A program made the position numbers and the translations under genes. A stretch of 64,000 nucleotides of DNA from NCBI RefSeq assembly GCF_001612635.1, contig NZ_BDAV01000014.1:124001-188000 (forward strand), written 5' to 3'. The stretch is from Nocardia africana NBRC 100379. Its GTDB lineage: Bacteria; Actinomycetota; Actinomycetes; Mycobacteriales; Mycobacteriaceae. Below, in pieces: positions 8,159 to 16,435 of this stretch. The stretch's first letter is position 1; every line of letters begins with the position of its first letter. The notes below the pieces were generated by a model. It had not been told where the DNA came from and made no database searches. It saw only the letters and a list, made by a program, of their open reading frames with translations.

Positions 8159-9732
8159 AGCGGGGCACCGTCGGGTTCGGGGGTGAAGGTGCGCACGGTG
8201 CGCGCGGCGGCGACGGCCTTGAGAACGGCCATCGCCTTGTTGCGCGACTCCTCGTCCTCGTAGTCGGGCTGGGAATCGGCGACGATGCCGGCACCGGCCT
8301 GCACATACGCGATGCCGTCCTTGAGCAGCGCGGTGCGGATGGCGATCGCGGTATCGGCGTCACCGGCGAAGTCGAGGTAGCCGACGACCCCGGCGTAGAC
8401 GCCGCGGCGGGTGGGCTCGTTCTCCTCGATCAACTCCATGGCCCGCACCTTCGGCGCACCGGAGAGCGTGCCGGCCGGGAAGCAGGCACGTACGGCGTCG
8501 AGGGCGATACGACCGGCCGCCAGCCGCCCGGTCACCGTCGACACCAGATGCATCACGTGGCTGTAGCGCTCGATGTGACGGTATTCGGTGACGCGCACGG
8601 TGCCCGGCTCGCACACCCGGCCCAGATCGTTGCGGCCCAGGTCGACGAGCATGAGGTGTTCGGCGTTCTCCTTCTCGTCGGAGAGCAGATCCTTCTCGAG
8701 CAGCACATCGTCCTCCTCGGTGGCGCCGCGCCACCGGGTGCCGGCGATCGGATGTGTCGTCGCCACACCGTCTTTCACGGTCACCAGCGATTCCGGGCTC
8801 GATCCGACGATGGAGAAGGCGGTGCCGCCCGCACCGTCGGGAATGTGCATCAGATACATGTACGGGCTCGGGTTCGAGGCGCGCAGCATCCGGTACACAT
8901 CGCGCGGTTCGCCGTCGAAGTCCATTTCGAACCGCTGCGACAGCACCACCTGGAACGCCTCGCCGGCCTCGATCTCGCCGACCAGCCGCCGCACGCCCGC
9001 ACCGAAGTCCTCGCTGGTGCGGCGGCGGATGTAGTCCGGTTCGGGACGGTCGAAGACGGAGACGGTCGATTCGGCGGGCGCGGCCAGCGCCGCGGTCATC
9101 CGGTCGAGCCGGGCGACGGCGTCGTCGTAGGCCACGTCGACGCGCTCGTCGGTGCCGTTCCAGTTCACCGCGTTGGCGATCAGCGTGATGGCGCCTTCGT
9201 GATGGTCGAAGGCGGCCAGATCCGCGGCCAGCAGCAGCACCATCTCGGGGACGTGCAGATCGTCGGTGGTCAGTTCCGGCAGCCGTTCGATGCGGCGCAC
9301 GATGTCGTAGCCCAGATAGCCGACGAGCCCACCGGTCAACGGCGGCAGGCCGGGCAGGCGCTCGGTGCGCAGCAGTTCCAGGGTGTCGTGCAGCGCTGCC
9401 AGCGGATCGCCGCCGGCCGGGGCGTCGGCGGGGGTGGCGCCCAGCCACGCCGCCTGGCCGTCGACGACCGTCAGCGCGGTGGGACTGCCGGCGCCGATGA
9501 ACGACCAGCGCGACCACGAACGACCGTTCTCCGCCGACTCCAGCAGGAAGGTGCCCGGCCGGTCCGCGGCCAGCTTCCGGTAGGCGGACAGCGGGGTCTC
9601 AGAATCGGCCAGCACCTTGCGCGTCACCGGCACCACCCGGTGCGCGGCCGCGAGTTCGCGGAACTGGTCCCGGGTGGTGGTGGTTGCGGTTTTCGGACGG
9701 TCGAATGCGGCGCCGTGCATATCGCTCATCAT
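8155..9732 (-). CDS. trpE: Anthranilate synthase component I
   Basis: Makes anthranilate from chorismate with ammonia supplied by a glutamine amidotransferase subunit; committed step of Trp synthesis. The 525-residue protein has the LLES feedback-inhibition motif at about residues 63-66 and the catalytic C-terminal chorismate-binding half: IVGSSPESLV, HPIAGTRWRG, FPAGTLSGAPKVRAMELI and QAGAGIVADS. The start is ATG 9732, with a second ATG directly after at 9729. No trpG is adjacent, so the partner subunit must be encoded elsewhere. The presence of LLES implies normal inhibition by tryptophan. Confidence 0.96.
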   Translation of the reverse strand: MMSDMHGAAFDRPKTATTTTRDQFRELAAAHRVVPVTRKVLADSETPLSAYRKLAADRPGTFLLESAENGRSWSRWSFIGAGSPTALTVVDGQAAWLGATPADAPAGGDPLAALHDTLELLRTERLPGLPPLTGGLVGYLGYDIVRRIERLPELTTDDLHVPEMVLLLAADLAAFDHHEGAITLIANAVNWNGTDERVDVAYDDAVARLDRMTAALAAPAESTVSVFDRPEPDYIRRRTSEDFGAGVRRLVGEIEAGEAFQVVLSQRFEMDFDGEPRDVYRMLRASNPSPYMYLMHIPDGAGGTAFSIVGSSPESLVTVKDGVATTHPIAGTRWRGATEEDDVLLEKDLLSDEKENAEHLMLVDLGRNDLGRVCEPGTVRVTEYRHIERYSHVMHLVSTVTGRLAAGRIALDAVRACFPAGTLSGAPKVRAMELIEENEPTRRGVYAGVVGYLDFAGDADTAIAIRTALLKDGIAYVQAGAGIVADSQPDYEDEESRNKAMAVLKAVAAARTVRTFTPEPDGAPL

Positions 9733-9790
9733 TCCAGTCCGCCGCAACCGAGATTTCCTGGCCCCGCCGCGACCCACGCGATTCGCGGAA

Positions 9791-9819
9791 GGTACCGGGC
9801 AACCGTGCCGCCCGGTACC
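9791..9819. promoter_or_regulatory. Perfect 10-bp inverted repeat between trpE and the peroxiredoxin gene
   Basis: GGTACCGGGC (9791-9800) is repeated in inverse orientation as GCCCGGTACC (9810-9819) across a 9-base spacer. It ends nine bases before the GTG of the peroxiredoxin gene (9829) and 59 bases upstream of the divergent trpE start. It could be a dimeric repressor site serving either gene or a hairpin occluding the peroxiredoxin start; the sequence does not decide. Confidence 0.45.
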
Positions 9820-9828
9820 CTCGCGACT

Positions 9829-10305
9829 GTGAAAAAAGGCCAGCGCGCACCCGGGTTCGAACTTCCCGACCAGACCGGCGCGGTCCGGTCGCTCGATTCG
9901 TTGCTGGCCGGCGGGCCGTTGACGCTGTTCTTCTTCCCCGCCGCCAATACTCCCGTGTGCACCGCGGAGGCCTGTCATTTCCGTGATCTGACAAGCGAAT
10001 TCGCGGCCCTGGGCGCCAGTTGCGCGGGAATCAGCACCGATTCGGTCGACACCCAGGCCGGTTTCGCACAGGCGCAAACCCTCGGTTATCCGTTGCTGTC
10101 CGATCGCGACGGCGCGGTGGCGGAACGGTTCGGCGTCAAGCGTTCCGGCGCGATCGGCGGTCTGCTCGGCAACTTCCTGCCGGTGAAGCGGCAGACCTTC
10201 GTGATCGACACCGACCGCACCGTTCTCGCGGTGATCTCGGGCGAACTGCGCGCGAACGTCCACGCCGACGCGGCGCTGACCGCCCTGCGTGAGCACCGGT
10301 CCTGA
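9829..10305 (+). CDS. bcp: Peroxiredoxin, BCP/PrxQ type
   Basis: Thiol peroxidase that reduces hydroperoxides in the cytoplasm. The 158-residue AhpC/TSA-fold protein has the active-site segment FFFPAANTPVCTAEACHFRD. The peroxidatic Cys44 and a second Cys49 five residues later are the PrxQ arrangement, and Thr41 completes the Pro-Thr-Cys motif. The C-terminal FVIDTDRTVLAVISGE is a family strand. The GTG start at 9829 is preceded by the perfect inverted repeat. It is transcribed away from trpE, the same neighbour as in mycobacteria (bcpB, from memory). Confidence 0.93.
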   Translation: MKKGQRAPGFELPDQTGAVRSLDSLLAGGPLTLFFFPAANTPVCTAEACHFRDLTSEFAALGASCAGISTDSVDTQAGFAQAQTLGYPLLSDRDGAVAERFGVKRSGAIGGLLGNFLPVKRQTFVIDTDRTVLAVISGELRANVHADAALTALREHRS

Positions 10306-10334
10306 AGCGACCGCCGGACACACCCCGGGCGGCC

Positions 10335-10360
10335 CCTGGGTGCACGCTCCTTTTCCCAGG
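10335..10360 (+). terminator. Possible stem-loop after the peroxiredoxin gene
   Basis: CCTGGG pairs with CCCAGG across a 14-base loop, 30 bases after the peroxiredoxin stop and 75 bases before the next start. The stem is short and has no T-tract after it, so this is only a weak terminator candidate. Confidence 0.28.
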
Positions 10361-10434
10361 TGAGGGCGCACTGACGGCCTGACACGGCACGATTCTCCCG
10401 GCGTAGGCGCGCGCCTCGCGCATACGCTGGATTC

Positions 10435-11031
10435 ATGACATCGACGAGCTCCCTCACGAACTCCGGGACCAAGCCCCGAGCCACCGTGTGGCGGAATCGA
10501 GCCCTCGGCCTGCTCGCGGTCATCATCGTGCTGGTCGTCGCCTATTTCGTGCTGTCGGCCTTCATTCCGCGCTGGTGGGCGCAGCGGATCGCCGGCATGT
10601 CCGGGCACGGCAGCTTCGCCCAGGGCATCTGGTCGGGGCTGGCGATCGGCTTCCTGTGCACGCTGATCCCCCTGCTGCTCCTGCTCGGCGCGGTGCGGGT
10701 ATGGCGCACCCGAGCCGGCAAATTCGCCGCCGGCGCCGCGGCGGTGCTGGCGTTGCTCGTGGCCCTGCCCAATCTGATGACACTCACCATCGTGCTGGGC
10801 GGCAACAGCGCCGCGCACGCCGGAGAACGCGTGCTCGACGTCGATGCGCCCGGATTCCGCGGCGCCTCGCTGGTGGGCGCCATCGTGGCGGCCGCGATCG
10901 TCGCGGTGCTGCTCGTGCTACTGCTACGCAAACAGTGGCGAGCGCGGTCGGCCCGCCGCGCCGAAGCCGGCATCGTCACCGCGCCCGACACTGCTAACGA
11001 CACGCGTCCACCAGGCGATATCAGGGAGTGA
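10435..11031 (+). CDS. Four-helix membrane protein of unknown function
   Basis: I do not recognise a named function. The 198-residue protein has a polar N-terminus of about 22 residues and four hydrophobic stretches: LGLLAVIIVLVVAYFVLSAF, LAIGFLCTLIPLLLLLGAV, AAAVLALLVALPNLMTLTIV and VGAIVAAAIVAVLLVLLLRK. An Arg-rich, then Asp/Thr-rich cytoplasmic tail follows. The topology suggests an integral cytoplasmic-membrane protein with both termini inside. It is flanked by the peroxiredoxin and MarR genes on the same strand, with gaps of about 130 and 150 bases, so it may be its own transcription unit. ATG start at 10435. Confidence 0.78.
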   Translation: MTSTSSLTNSGTKPRATVWRNRALGLLAVIIVLVVAYFVLSAFIPRWWAQRIAGMSGHGSFAQGIWSGLAIGFLCTLIPLLLLLGAVRVWRTRAGKFAAGAAAVLALLVALPNLMTLTIVLGGNSAAHAGERVLDVDAPGFRGASLVGAIVAAAIVAVLLVLLLRKQWRARSARRAEAGIVTAPDTANDTRPPGDIRE

Positions 11032-11058
11032 ACCGACAGCGTCGCGATCGCGCACCGG

Positions 11059-11074
11059 CGTGATAGCTGTCACG
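11059..11074. promoter_or_regulatory. Crp-like palindrome upstream of the MarR gene
   Basis: CGTGATAGCTGTCACG contains GTGA-N6-TCAC, the inner core of the Crp/GlxR consensus, and is palindromic apart from one central mismatch pair. A second inverted pair GTGACG/CGTCAC lies further downstream before the MarR start at 11181. Either may be an operator; assignment is inference. Confidence 0.33.
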
Positions 11075-11180
11075 TCGCCGGCAACCGGGCTGACCAGCGA
11101 GCGACGTCGTGGCAAACTTGTTGGTCGCGAGTGACGGTGAACGGAGATTTACGTCACTGGGCTGCAAGAGAGGGCGCGAA

Positions 11181-11705
11181 GTGACGGAATGGCTCAATCC
11201 CACCGAACGGCGAGCGTGGCGGACTCTGGTCGCGCTGACCACCCGATTACCGGCGGCAATGGACACCCAGCTGCAACGCGAAGCCGGTATGACGCATTTC
11301 GAGTATTTCCTGATGGCACTGCTGTCCGAGGAGCCCGGACATCGCCTGCAACTCAGCGAGCTGGCCGGTAGGGCAAATGCTTCGCTATCGCGGTTGTCGC
11401 ATGTGGTGACGAAGCTGGAACGGCTGGGCTGGGCCCGCCGCGACGTGGTGCGCGGCCGCCGCGGCGCCTACGCGGTGCTGACCGACGAGGGTTTCGAACA
11501 GGTACAGAAGGCGACCCCCGCGTACCTCGAAGGGGTGCGGGGGCTGGTGTTCGACGGCATCGACGACGAGCAGGTCGAACAGTTGCTCACCCTCGGTGAG
11601 GCACTGGTGACGCAGCTCGACGCGGGCCTGTCCCGGGGTATCGGGCGCGCCGACGGACTACCCGACCCGCCGGCCACCGAGGCGACGGCCGGCGCCGCCC
11701 ACTGA
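11181..11705 (+). CDS. MarR-family transcriptional regulator
   Basis: Winged-helix dimeric regulator. The 174-residue protein has an N-terminal dimerisation helix (NPTERRAWRTLVALTTRLP), then the DNA-binding core with RLQLSELAGRANASLSRLSH as recognition region and DVVRGRRGAYAVLTDEGF as wing. The GTG at 11181 is chosen; an upstream in-frame start at 11109 would add a poorly conserved 24-residue leader. It converges on hisI, with only five bases between the stops. The regulated genes are unknown; the palindromes in its upstream region suggest autoregulation. Confidence 0.88.
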   Translation: MTEWLNPTERRAWRTLVALTTRLPAAMDTQLQREAGMTHFEYFLMALLSEEPGHRLQLSELAGRANASLSRLSHVVTKLERLGWARRDVVRGRRGAYAVLTDEGFEQVQKATPAYLEGVRGLVFDGIDDEQVEQLLTLGEALVTQLDAGLSRGIGRADGLPDPPATEATAGAAH

Positions 11706-11710
11706 CCGGT

Positions 11711-12064
11711 TCAGCTCGCGTCGGCGAGCAGCAGATCTCCGTCCCAGCAGGTGTGGGTGCCGGTGTGGCAGGCCGCGCCCTGCTGGTCGACGATCAGCAG
11801 CACGGCATCGCCGTCGCAATCCAGCCGCACCTCGTGCACGTACTGGGTATGTCCCGAGGTCTCGCCCTTGACCCAGTACTGCTGCCGCGAGCGCGAGTAG
11901 TAGGTGGCCTTGCGGGTGGCGAGGGTGCGGGCCAGGGCCTCGTCGTCCATCCACGCCATCATCAGCACATCGCCGGTGCCGCGTTCCTGCGCGATCGCCG
12001 CGACCAGGCCCGCCTCGTTGCGCTTGAGCCGGGCGGCGACGGCGGGATCCAAACTCATACCCAT
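11711..12064 (-). CDS. hisI: Phosphoribosyl-AMP cyclohydrolase
   Basis: Opens the purine ring of phosphoribosyl-AMP in histidine synthesis. The 117-residue protein contains the zinc-binding and active-site motifs TYYSRSRQQYWVKGETSGH, CDGDAVLLIVDQ and ACHTGTHTCW. It is the single-domain form; no HisE pyrophosphohydrolase domain is fused and none is nearby. It is the last gene of the minus-strand his set, 54 bases after hisF, with ACAGG before ATG 12064. Confidence 0.96.
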   Translation of the reverse strand: MGMSLDPAVAARLKRNEAGLVAAIAQERGTGDVLMMAWMDDEALARTLATRKATYYSRSRQQYWVKGETSGHTQYVHEVRLDCDGDAVLLIVDQQGAACHTGTHTCWDGDLLLADAS

Positions 12065-12118
12065 CGTTATACCTGTCCTGTCGGAGCTGTTCGTCCTCTG
12101 CGCAGATGCCGTTCGGCC

Positions 12119-12892
12119 TCAGCGGACGGTGATGCCCTCGGCCCGCATCGCGTCCTTGACCTGCGGAATCGTCAGATCGCCGAAGTGGAAGACGCTGGCG
12201 GCCAGTACCGCGTCGGCGCCCGTGCGCACCGCGGGGGCGAAATGGTCGACCTCGCCGGCGCCGCCGCTGGCGATGATCGGCACCGAGACGGCCTCGCGCA
12301 CCGCACTGATCATCGGCAGGTCGAAACCGCCCTTGGTGCCGTCGGCGTCCATCGAGTTGAGCAGGATCTCGCCGACGCCGAGTTCGGCGCCGCGTACCGC
12401 CCACTCCACCGCATCGATACCGGTGCCGCGTTTGCCGCCGTGGGTGGTCACCTCCCAGCCCGACGGGGTGGGCGAGCCGGTGTCGGGCACGCGGCGCGCG
12501 TCCACCGACAGCACGATGCACTGCGAGCCGAAGCGCTGCGACATCTCGCGCAGGATCTCCGGATTCGCGATCGCCGCGGTGTTCACCGACACCTTGTCCG
12601 CGCCCGCGCGCAGCAGCCGGTCCACATCCTCGACCGTGCGCACGCCACCGCCCACGGTGAGCGGGATGAAGATCCGCTCGGCGGTGCGGGTCACCACGTC
12701 GATCATGGTGCCGCGATCACCGCTCGAGGCCGTGACGTCGAGGAAGGTGAGCTCGTCGGCGCCCTGGGCGTCGTAGGCGGCGGCCAGTTCCACCGGGTCG
12801 CCCGCATCGCGCAGATTCTCGAAGTTCACGCCCTTGACCACCCGGCCGGCGTCGACGTCCAGGCACGGAATCACGCGTACCGCCAGTGTCAT
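12119..12892 (-). CDS. hisF: Imidazole glycerol phosphate synthase, cyclase subunit
   Basis: Combines ammonia from HisH with PRFAR to form imidazole glycerol phosphate and AICAR. The 257-residue barrel begins MTLAVRVIPCLDVDAGRVVK, with the catalytic Asp in CLDVD and the second catalytic Asp in the central ILLNSMDADGTKGG. Phosphate-binding glycines are in IIASGGAG and VLAASVFHFG. Its ATG overlaps the stop of the upstream inositol-phosphatase gene (ATGA), so the two are coupled. Confidence 0.97.
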   Translation of the reverse strand: MTLAVRVIPCLDVDAGRVVKGVNFENLRDAGDPVELAAAYDAQGADELTFLDVTASSGDRGTMIDVVTRTAERIFIPLTVGGGVRTVEDVDRLLRAGADKVSVNTAAIANPEILREMSQRFGSQCIVLSVDARRVPDTGSPTPSGWEVTTHGGKRGTGIDAVEWAVRGAELGVGEILLNSMDADGTKGGFDLPMISAVREAVSVPIIASGGAGEVDHFAPAVRTGADAVLAASVFHFGDLTIPQVKDAMRAEGITVR

Positions 12893-13731
12893 TGCGTCCC
12901 TTCCGAATTCTCGTTGCGCTCGGAGGCGCGGTCGACGGCGCTGTCGATCATGTCCAGTAGCTCTTCGTGCACCCCGGGCGCGGCGGCCAGCACCGACCGC
13001 GAGGTGATCGACCATTCTTCGCCGCGCAGATCGGTCACCACACCGCCCGCGGCGCGGACCAGCGCCACGCCGGCGGCGTTGTCCCACGGATGGTGACCGA
13101 ACACGACCGCGCCGCCCAGCACTCCGGACGCGGTGTAGGCCAGGTCGATGCCGGTGGATCCGTGCATGCGCACCCGGCTCGACAGGCGGCTCAGCGCGCC
13201 CAGCAGGTCGAAGCGGAACCGGCCCGGGATCCGGCCGTGGGCGTCGATGTTGAAAGCGCCGAAGCCGATCATCGACTCGGCGAGGCGACCGGGTTCCAAG
13301 GGCGGCAACGGTTTTCCGTTGAGCAGCAGCGGCCCGCCGGCCGCCGCGGCGTAGCGCCGGTCCAGCAGCGGCAGCCAGGTCAGACCGAGAACGGGCTGTC
13401 CGTCGGCCACCAGCGCCAGCAGCATCGCCGACAGCGGATGGCCCGCAGAGTAGTTGAAGGTGCCGTCGATGGGGTCGAGCACCCAGGCGGTGCCCGAGCT
13501 CAGTTCCGGCCCGCCGAATTCCTCGCCGTGCACCGGGATTCCGGTGCGGTCGGCCAGCTGCTGCGACAGCGTGCGCTCCAGCTCCAGATCCAGCGCGGTG
13601 GCGAAGTCGCCGCGGCCCTTCTGCACCGCGCTCGGCGCCCCCAGCCCTTCGACGAAACGCGGTGCCGCACCGTCCAATATCTCGCTCGCCGTCGCGAGCA
13701 ACGCGGCCGGGTCGGAGACGGCGGCGGTCAC
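12889..13731 (-). CDS. impA: Inositol monophosphatase family protein (ImpA; possible histidinol phosphatase)
   Basis: Mg-dependent phosphatase fold. The 280-residue protein has the metal-binding motifs GEEFGG, DPIDGTFNY and WDNAAGVALVRAAGG. It lies between hisA and hisF: the start is one base after the hisA stop and the stop overlaps hisF (ATGA). The same position is held by impA in mycobacteria. Members of this family act on inositol phosphate, and some actinobacterial relatives dephosphorylate histidinol phosphate (HisN). Since HisB here lacks a phosphatase domain, a role in histidine synthesis is plausible but unproven. Confidence 0.88.
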   Translation of the reverse strand: MTAAVSDPAALLATASEILDGAAPRFVEGLGAPSAVQKGRGDFATALDLELERTLSQQLADRTGIPVHGEEFGGPELSSGTAWVLDPIDGTFNYSAGHPLSAMLLALVADGQPVLGLTWLPLLDRRYAAAAGGPLLLNGKPLPPLEPGRLAESMIGFGAFNIDAHGRIPGRFRFDLLGALSRLSSRVRMHGSTGIDLAYTASGVLGGAVVFGHHPWDNAAGVALVRAAGGVVTDLRGEEWSITSRSVLAAAPGVHEELLDMIDSAVDRASERNENSEGTQ

Positions 13732-13732
13732 G

Positions 13733-14464
13733 TCAGCGAACCGCGTCCAGCGCCTCGGGCAGCGTGAAACGCCCGGCGTACAAGGCTTTTCCGACGATCG
13801 CGCCCTCCACCCCGTCGGACACCAGCCCGGCGATGGCACGCAGATCATCGAGGGTGGAGACGCCGCCGGAGGCGATCACCGGCGCCTCGGTGGCCGCGCA
13901 CACCTGCCGCAGGATGTCGAGATTGGGCCCCTGCAGCGTGCCGTCCTTGCTCACGTCGGTGACCACGTAGCGGGCGCAGCCGTCGCGTTCCAGGCGCTCG
14001 AGCACCTCCCACAGGTCACCGCCGTCGCTGACCCAGCCACGGCCCCGCAACCGGTAGTCGCCGTCGATGATCCGCACATCCAGCCCGACCGCGACCCGAT
14101 CGCCGTATTCGGCGATGGCGCGGGCGCACCACTGCGGATCCTCGAGTGCCGCGGTCCCCAGGTTGACCCGGGCGCAGCCGGTGGCCATCGCGGCCTTCAG
14201 CGAGTCGTCGTCGCGGATGCCGCCGGACAGCTCGACCTTCACATCCAGCTCACCGACGACCTCGGCGAGCAGTTCGCGGTTGGAGCCGCGACCGAAGGCC
14301 GCGTCCAGGTCGACCAGATGCACCCATTCGGCGCCCGCCTCCTGCCAGGCCAGCGCGGCATCGCGGGGGGCGCCGTAGCTGGTTTCGCTGCCGGCCTCCC
14401 CCTGTACCAGGCGCACGGCCTCACCATTGGCGACATCGACGGCGGGTAGCAGCACAAGACTCAC
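13733..14464 (-). CDS. priA: Phosphoribosyl isomerase A (HisA, probably bifunctional PriA)
   Basis: Isomerises ProFAR to PRFAR in histidine synthesis; in actinobacteria the same enzyme usually also isomerises phosphoribosyl anthranilate for tryptophan. The 243-residue barrel starts MSLVLLPAVDVANGEAVRLV, with a catalytic Asp at about residue 10, and has HLVDLDAAFGRGSN, VELSGGIRDDDSL, VTDVSKDGTLQGPN (second catalytic Asp) and APVIASGGVS. No trpF lies near the trp genes in this window, which supports dual use. Transcription presumably starts in the 231-base gap 14465-14695, because the gene upstream is on the other strand. Confidence 0.94.
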   Translation of the reverse strand: MSLVLLPAVDVANGEAVRLVQGEAGSETSYGAPRDAALAWQEAGAEWVHLVDLDAAFGRGSNRELLAEVVGELDVKVELSGGIRDDDSLKAAMATGCARVNLGTAALEDPQWCARAIAEYGDRVAVGLDVRIIDGDYRLRGRGWVSDGGDLWEVLERLERDGCARYVVTDVSKDGTLQGPNLDILRQVCAATEAPVIASGGVSTLDDLRAIAGLVSDGVEGAIVGKALYAGRFTLPEALDAVR

Positions 14465-14695
14465 GTGTGCAGCCTACTGGCTACCGGTTGGCGTCGCGGT
14501 GCCGGGATGGCGCAAATAGGACGCCGGTCACTGGCTGCGGGGACGAGCATCACACGTTTGAGCTGGACAACGCCGGGCAATCCGAAGACTGCGTGTGTCA
14601 CTGTGCGCAGGAGGTCCAGACCGGCGGTCTCCGCGTACGTACCCTGGGTCGGGGGCACGTACTGCCATCGTTGTCGACGAAGAGGATCTTCACCC

Positions 14696-15172
14696 ATGTC
14701 GCGGATCACGTTGCGGCCCATCATGTTCGCGTTGTCGTGCGGGGCCGTCGGCGCCGCGATGCTCGCGCCCCCGGCGGCCGTGGCCGCCCCCACCGATCCG
14801 ATTCAGTTGGCGGCCTGCGATTTCGGGCGGCAGTTCACCACCTACGACTGGGCCGGCTACGACGACTACGACCGCCGGGTCCTGGAGTTGTCCACCGGCG
14901 CGTTCCACGACCAGTTCGCCGCGTCGGCGCCCGATCGGCAGGCGCACGTGACCTCGGCGCACGTCCGCTCCGAGGCCAACTCGGTGGAATGCCGCACCGA
15001 CGTGGCCGACCCCGACCATTCCCAGGTCGTGGTGACCATCGACCGGTCCGAACGCAGCGATGCCACGCTGGGCCTGCCCCGCCCCGAACGGTCCCAGCTG
15101 CGGGTGTTCCTCGACAACGTCGACGGCCGGTGGCTCGCGGGCCGGGTCGACACCCTCCCGCCGCAGACGTAG
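14696..15172 (+). CDS. Small secreted protein lodged inside the his cluster
   Basis: I do not recognise a specific function. The 158-residue product has an N-terminal signal peptide (MSRITLRPIMFALSCGAV, then AAMLAPPAAVAA with an AxA cleavage site), followed by a mature domain of about 125 residues resembling the SnoaL/Mce-associated type: FGRQFTTYDWAGYDD, FHDQFAAS, then alternating strands ending RVFLDNVDGRWLAGRVD. Two cysteines in the mature part (in LAACDF and VECRTD) could form a disulfide. It runs opposite to all his genes; its stop is four bases from the hisH stop. The ATG at 14696 is chosen because it opens the signal peptide. Confidence 0.82.
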   Translation: MSRITLRPIMFALSCGAVGAAMLAPPAAVAAPTDPIQLAACDFGRQFTTYDWAGYDDYDRRVLELSTGAFHDQFAASAPDRQAHVTSAHVRSEANSVECRTDVADPDHSQVVVTIDRSERSDATLGLPRPERSQLRVFLDNVDGRWLAGRVDTLPPQT

Positions 15173-15176
15173 TCCC

Positions 15177-15806
15177 CTACAGCGAGCCGACCCAGTTGCG
15201 CAGCAGCTGCGCACCCGCGTCGCCGGACTTCTCCGGGTGGAACTGAGTGGCGCACAGCGGCCCGTTCTCCACCGCGGCGAGGAAGGGCCCGCCGTGTTCG
15301 GCCCAGATCAGCTTCGCCGGGGCGAGGGTGCCGTTGTCGTCCCATTCCCACTTCTGCGCCGCGTAGGAGTGCACGAAGTAGAAGCGCGTCCCGGGATCCA
15401 TCCCGGCGAACAGCACGCTGTCGGCGGGAGCCTGCACGGTATTCCAGCCCATATGCGGAAGTACCTGCGCCGGAAGCCGTTCCACCGTGCCCGGCCACTG
15501 TCCGCAGCCCTCGGACTCGACCCCGAACTCGACGCCGCGCTCGAACATGATCTGCATGCCCACGCAGATGCCGAGCACCGGACGGCCGCCGGCGAGGCGG
15601 GTGCCGATGATCCGCTCCCCGCGCACCTGCGTCAGCCCGGCCATACACGCGGCGAAGGCGCCGACACCCGGCACGACCAAGCCGTCGGCGTTCAGCGCGG
15701 CCTGGGGATCGGCGGTGACGGTGACCTCCGCGCCGGTGCGGGCCAGCGCGCGCGCCGCGGAATGCAGATTGCCGGAGCCGTAGTCCAGCAGCACAACCGA
15801 TTTCAC
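15177..15806 (-). CDS. hisH: Imidazole glycerol phosphate synthase, glutamine amidotransferase subunit
   Basis: Hydrolyses glutamine and passes ammonia to HisF. The 209-residue class I amidotransferase has the nucleophile Cys81 in LGICVGMQIMF and the His-Glu pair in FHPEKSG (about H190, E192); the oxyanion-hole loop PGVGAF is at about 46-51. The GTG start overlaps the hisB stop (GTGA). Its partner hisF lies three genes further on, beyond the antiparallel insertion and hisA-impA. Confidence 0.96.
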   Translation of the reverse strand: MKSVVLLDYGSGNLHSAARALARTGAEVTVTADPQAALNADGLVVPGVGAFAACMAGLTQVRGERIIGTRLAGGRPVLGICVGMQIMFERGVEFGVESEGCGQWPGTVERLPAQVLPHMGWNTVQAPADSVLFAGMDPGTRFYFVHSYAAQKWEWDDNGTLAPAKLIWAEHGGPFLAAVENGPLCATQFHPEKSGDAGAQLLRNWVGSL

Positions 15807-16435
15807 AGCGTTCCCTTCGTGGACGGCACACCGGTGACCCGCGGGTCCGGTTCGACCGCGGCGCGCAGCGCCCGTGCGACGGCCTTGAATTCGGCCTCGG
15901 TGATGTGGTGCTGGTCGCGGCCGTACAGCACCCGCACGTGTAGTGCGATCCGGGCGTTGAGGGCGATCGATTCGAAGACGTGCCGGTTCAGCACCGTGGA
16001 ATACGACGCACCGGGACCGGCGCTGGGGATCACGGTGTGCAGCAGCCGCTCCGGCTCGCCGTCGTGGACGCAGTACGGCCGGCCGGACACGTCGACGACG
16101 GCGTGGGCGAGGGTTTCGTCCATCGGGATGTAGCAGTCGCCGAAGCGGCGGATGCCCTTCTTGTCACCCAGCGCCTCGCCGAGCGCCTGCCCGATGACGA
16201 TGGCGGTGTCCTCGACGGTGTGATGCGCCTCGATCTCGATATCGCCCTTGGCCTGCACGGTCAGATCGAAGCTGCCGTGCTGGCCGAAGGCGGTGAGCAT
16301 GTGGTCGTAGAACGGCACGCCGGTGGAGATGTCGGTCCGGCCGGTGCCGTCGAGATTCAGCTCGACCACGATGCTGGATTCGCGGGTGGTGCGTTCCACC
16401 CGGGCGGTTCGATTCATACTCGCTTCCGTACTCAT
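15803..16435 (-). CDS. hisB: Imidazoleglycerol-phosphate dehydratase
   Basis: Mn-dependent dehydration of imidazole glycerol phosphate. The 210-residue protein carries the paired metal-binding motifs EAHHTVEDTAI and DQHHITEAEFKA, plus RRFGDCYIPMDETL and SGRPYCVH. It is monofunctional, lacking the histidinol-phosphatase domain of enteric HisB. ATG 16435 (MSTEAS...) overlaps the hisC stop as ATGA and gives the 210-residue length usual in mycobacteria; ATG 16417 is a shorter alternative. Confidence 0.97.
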   Translation of the reverse strand: MSTEASMNRTARVERTTRESSIVVELNLDGTGRTDISTGVPFYDHMLTAFGQHGSFDLTVQAKGDIEIEAHHTVEDTAIVIGQALGEALGDKKGIRRFGDCYIPMDETLAHAVVDVSGRPYCVHDGEPERLLHTVIPSAGPGASYSTVLNRHVFESIALNARIALHVRVLYGRDQHHITEAEFKAVARALRAAVEPDPRVTGVPSTKGTL

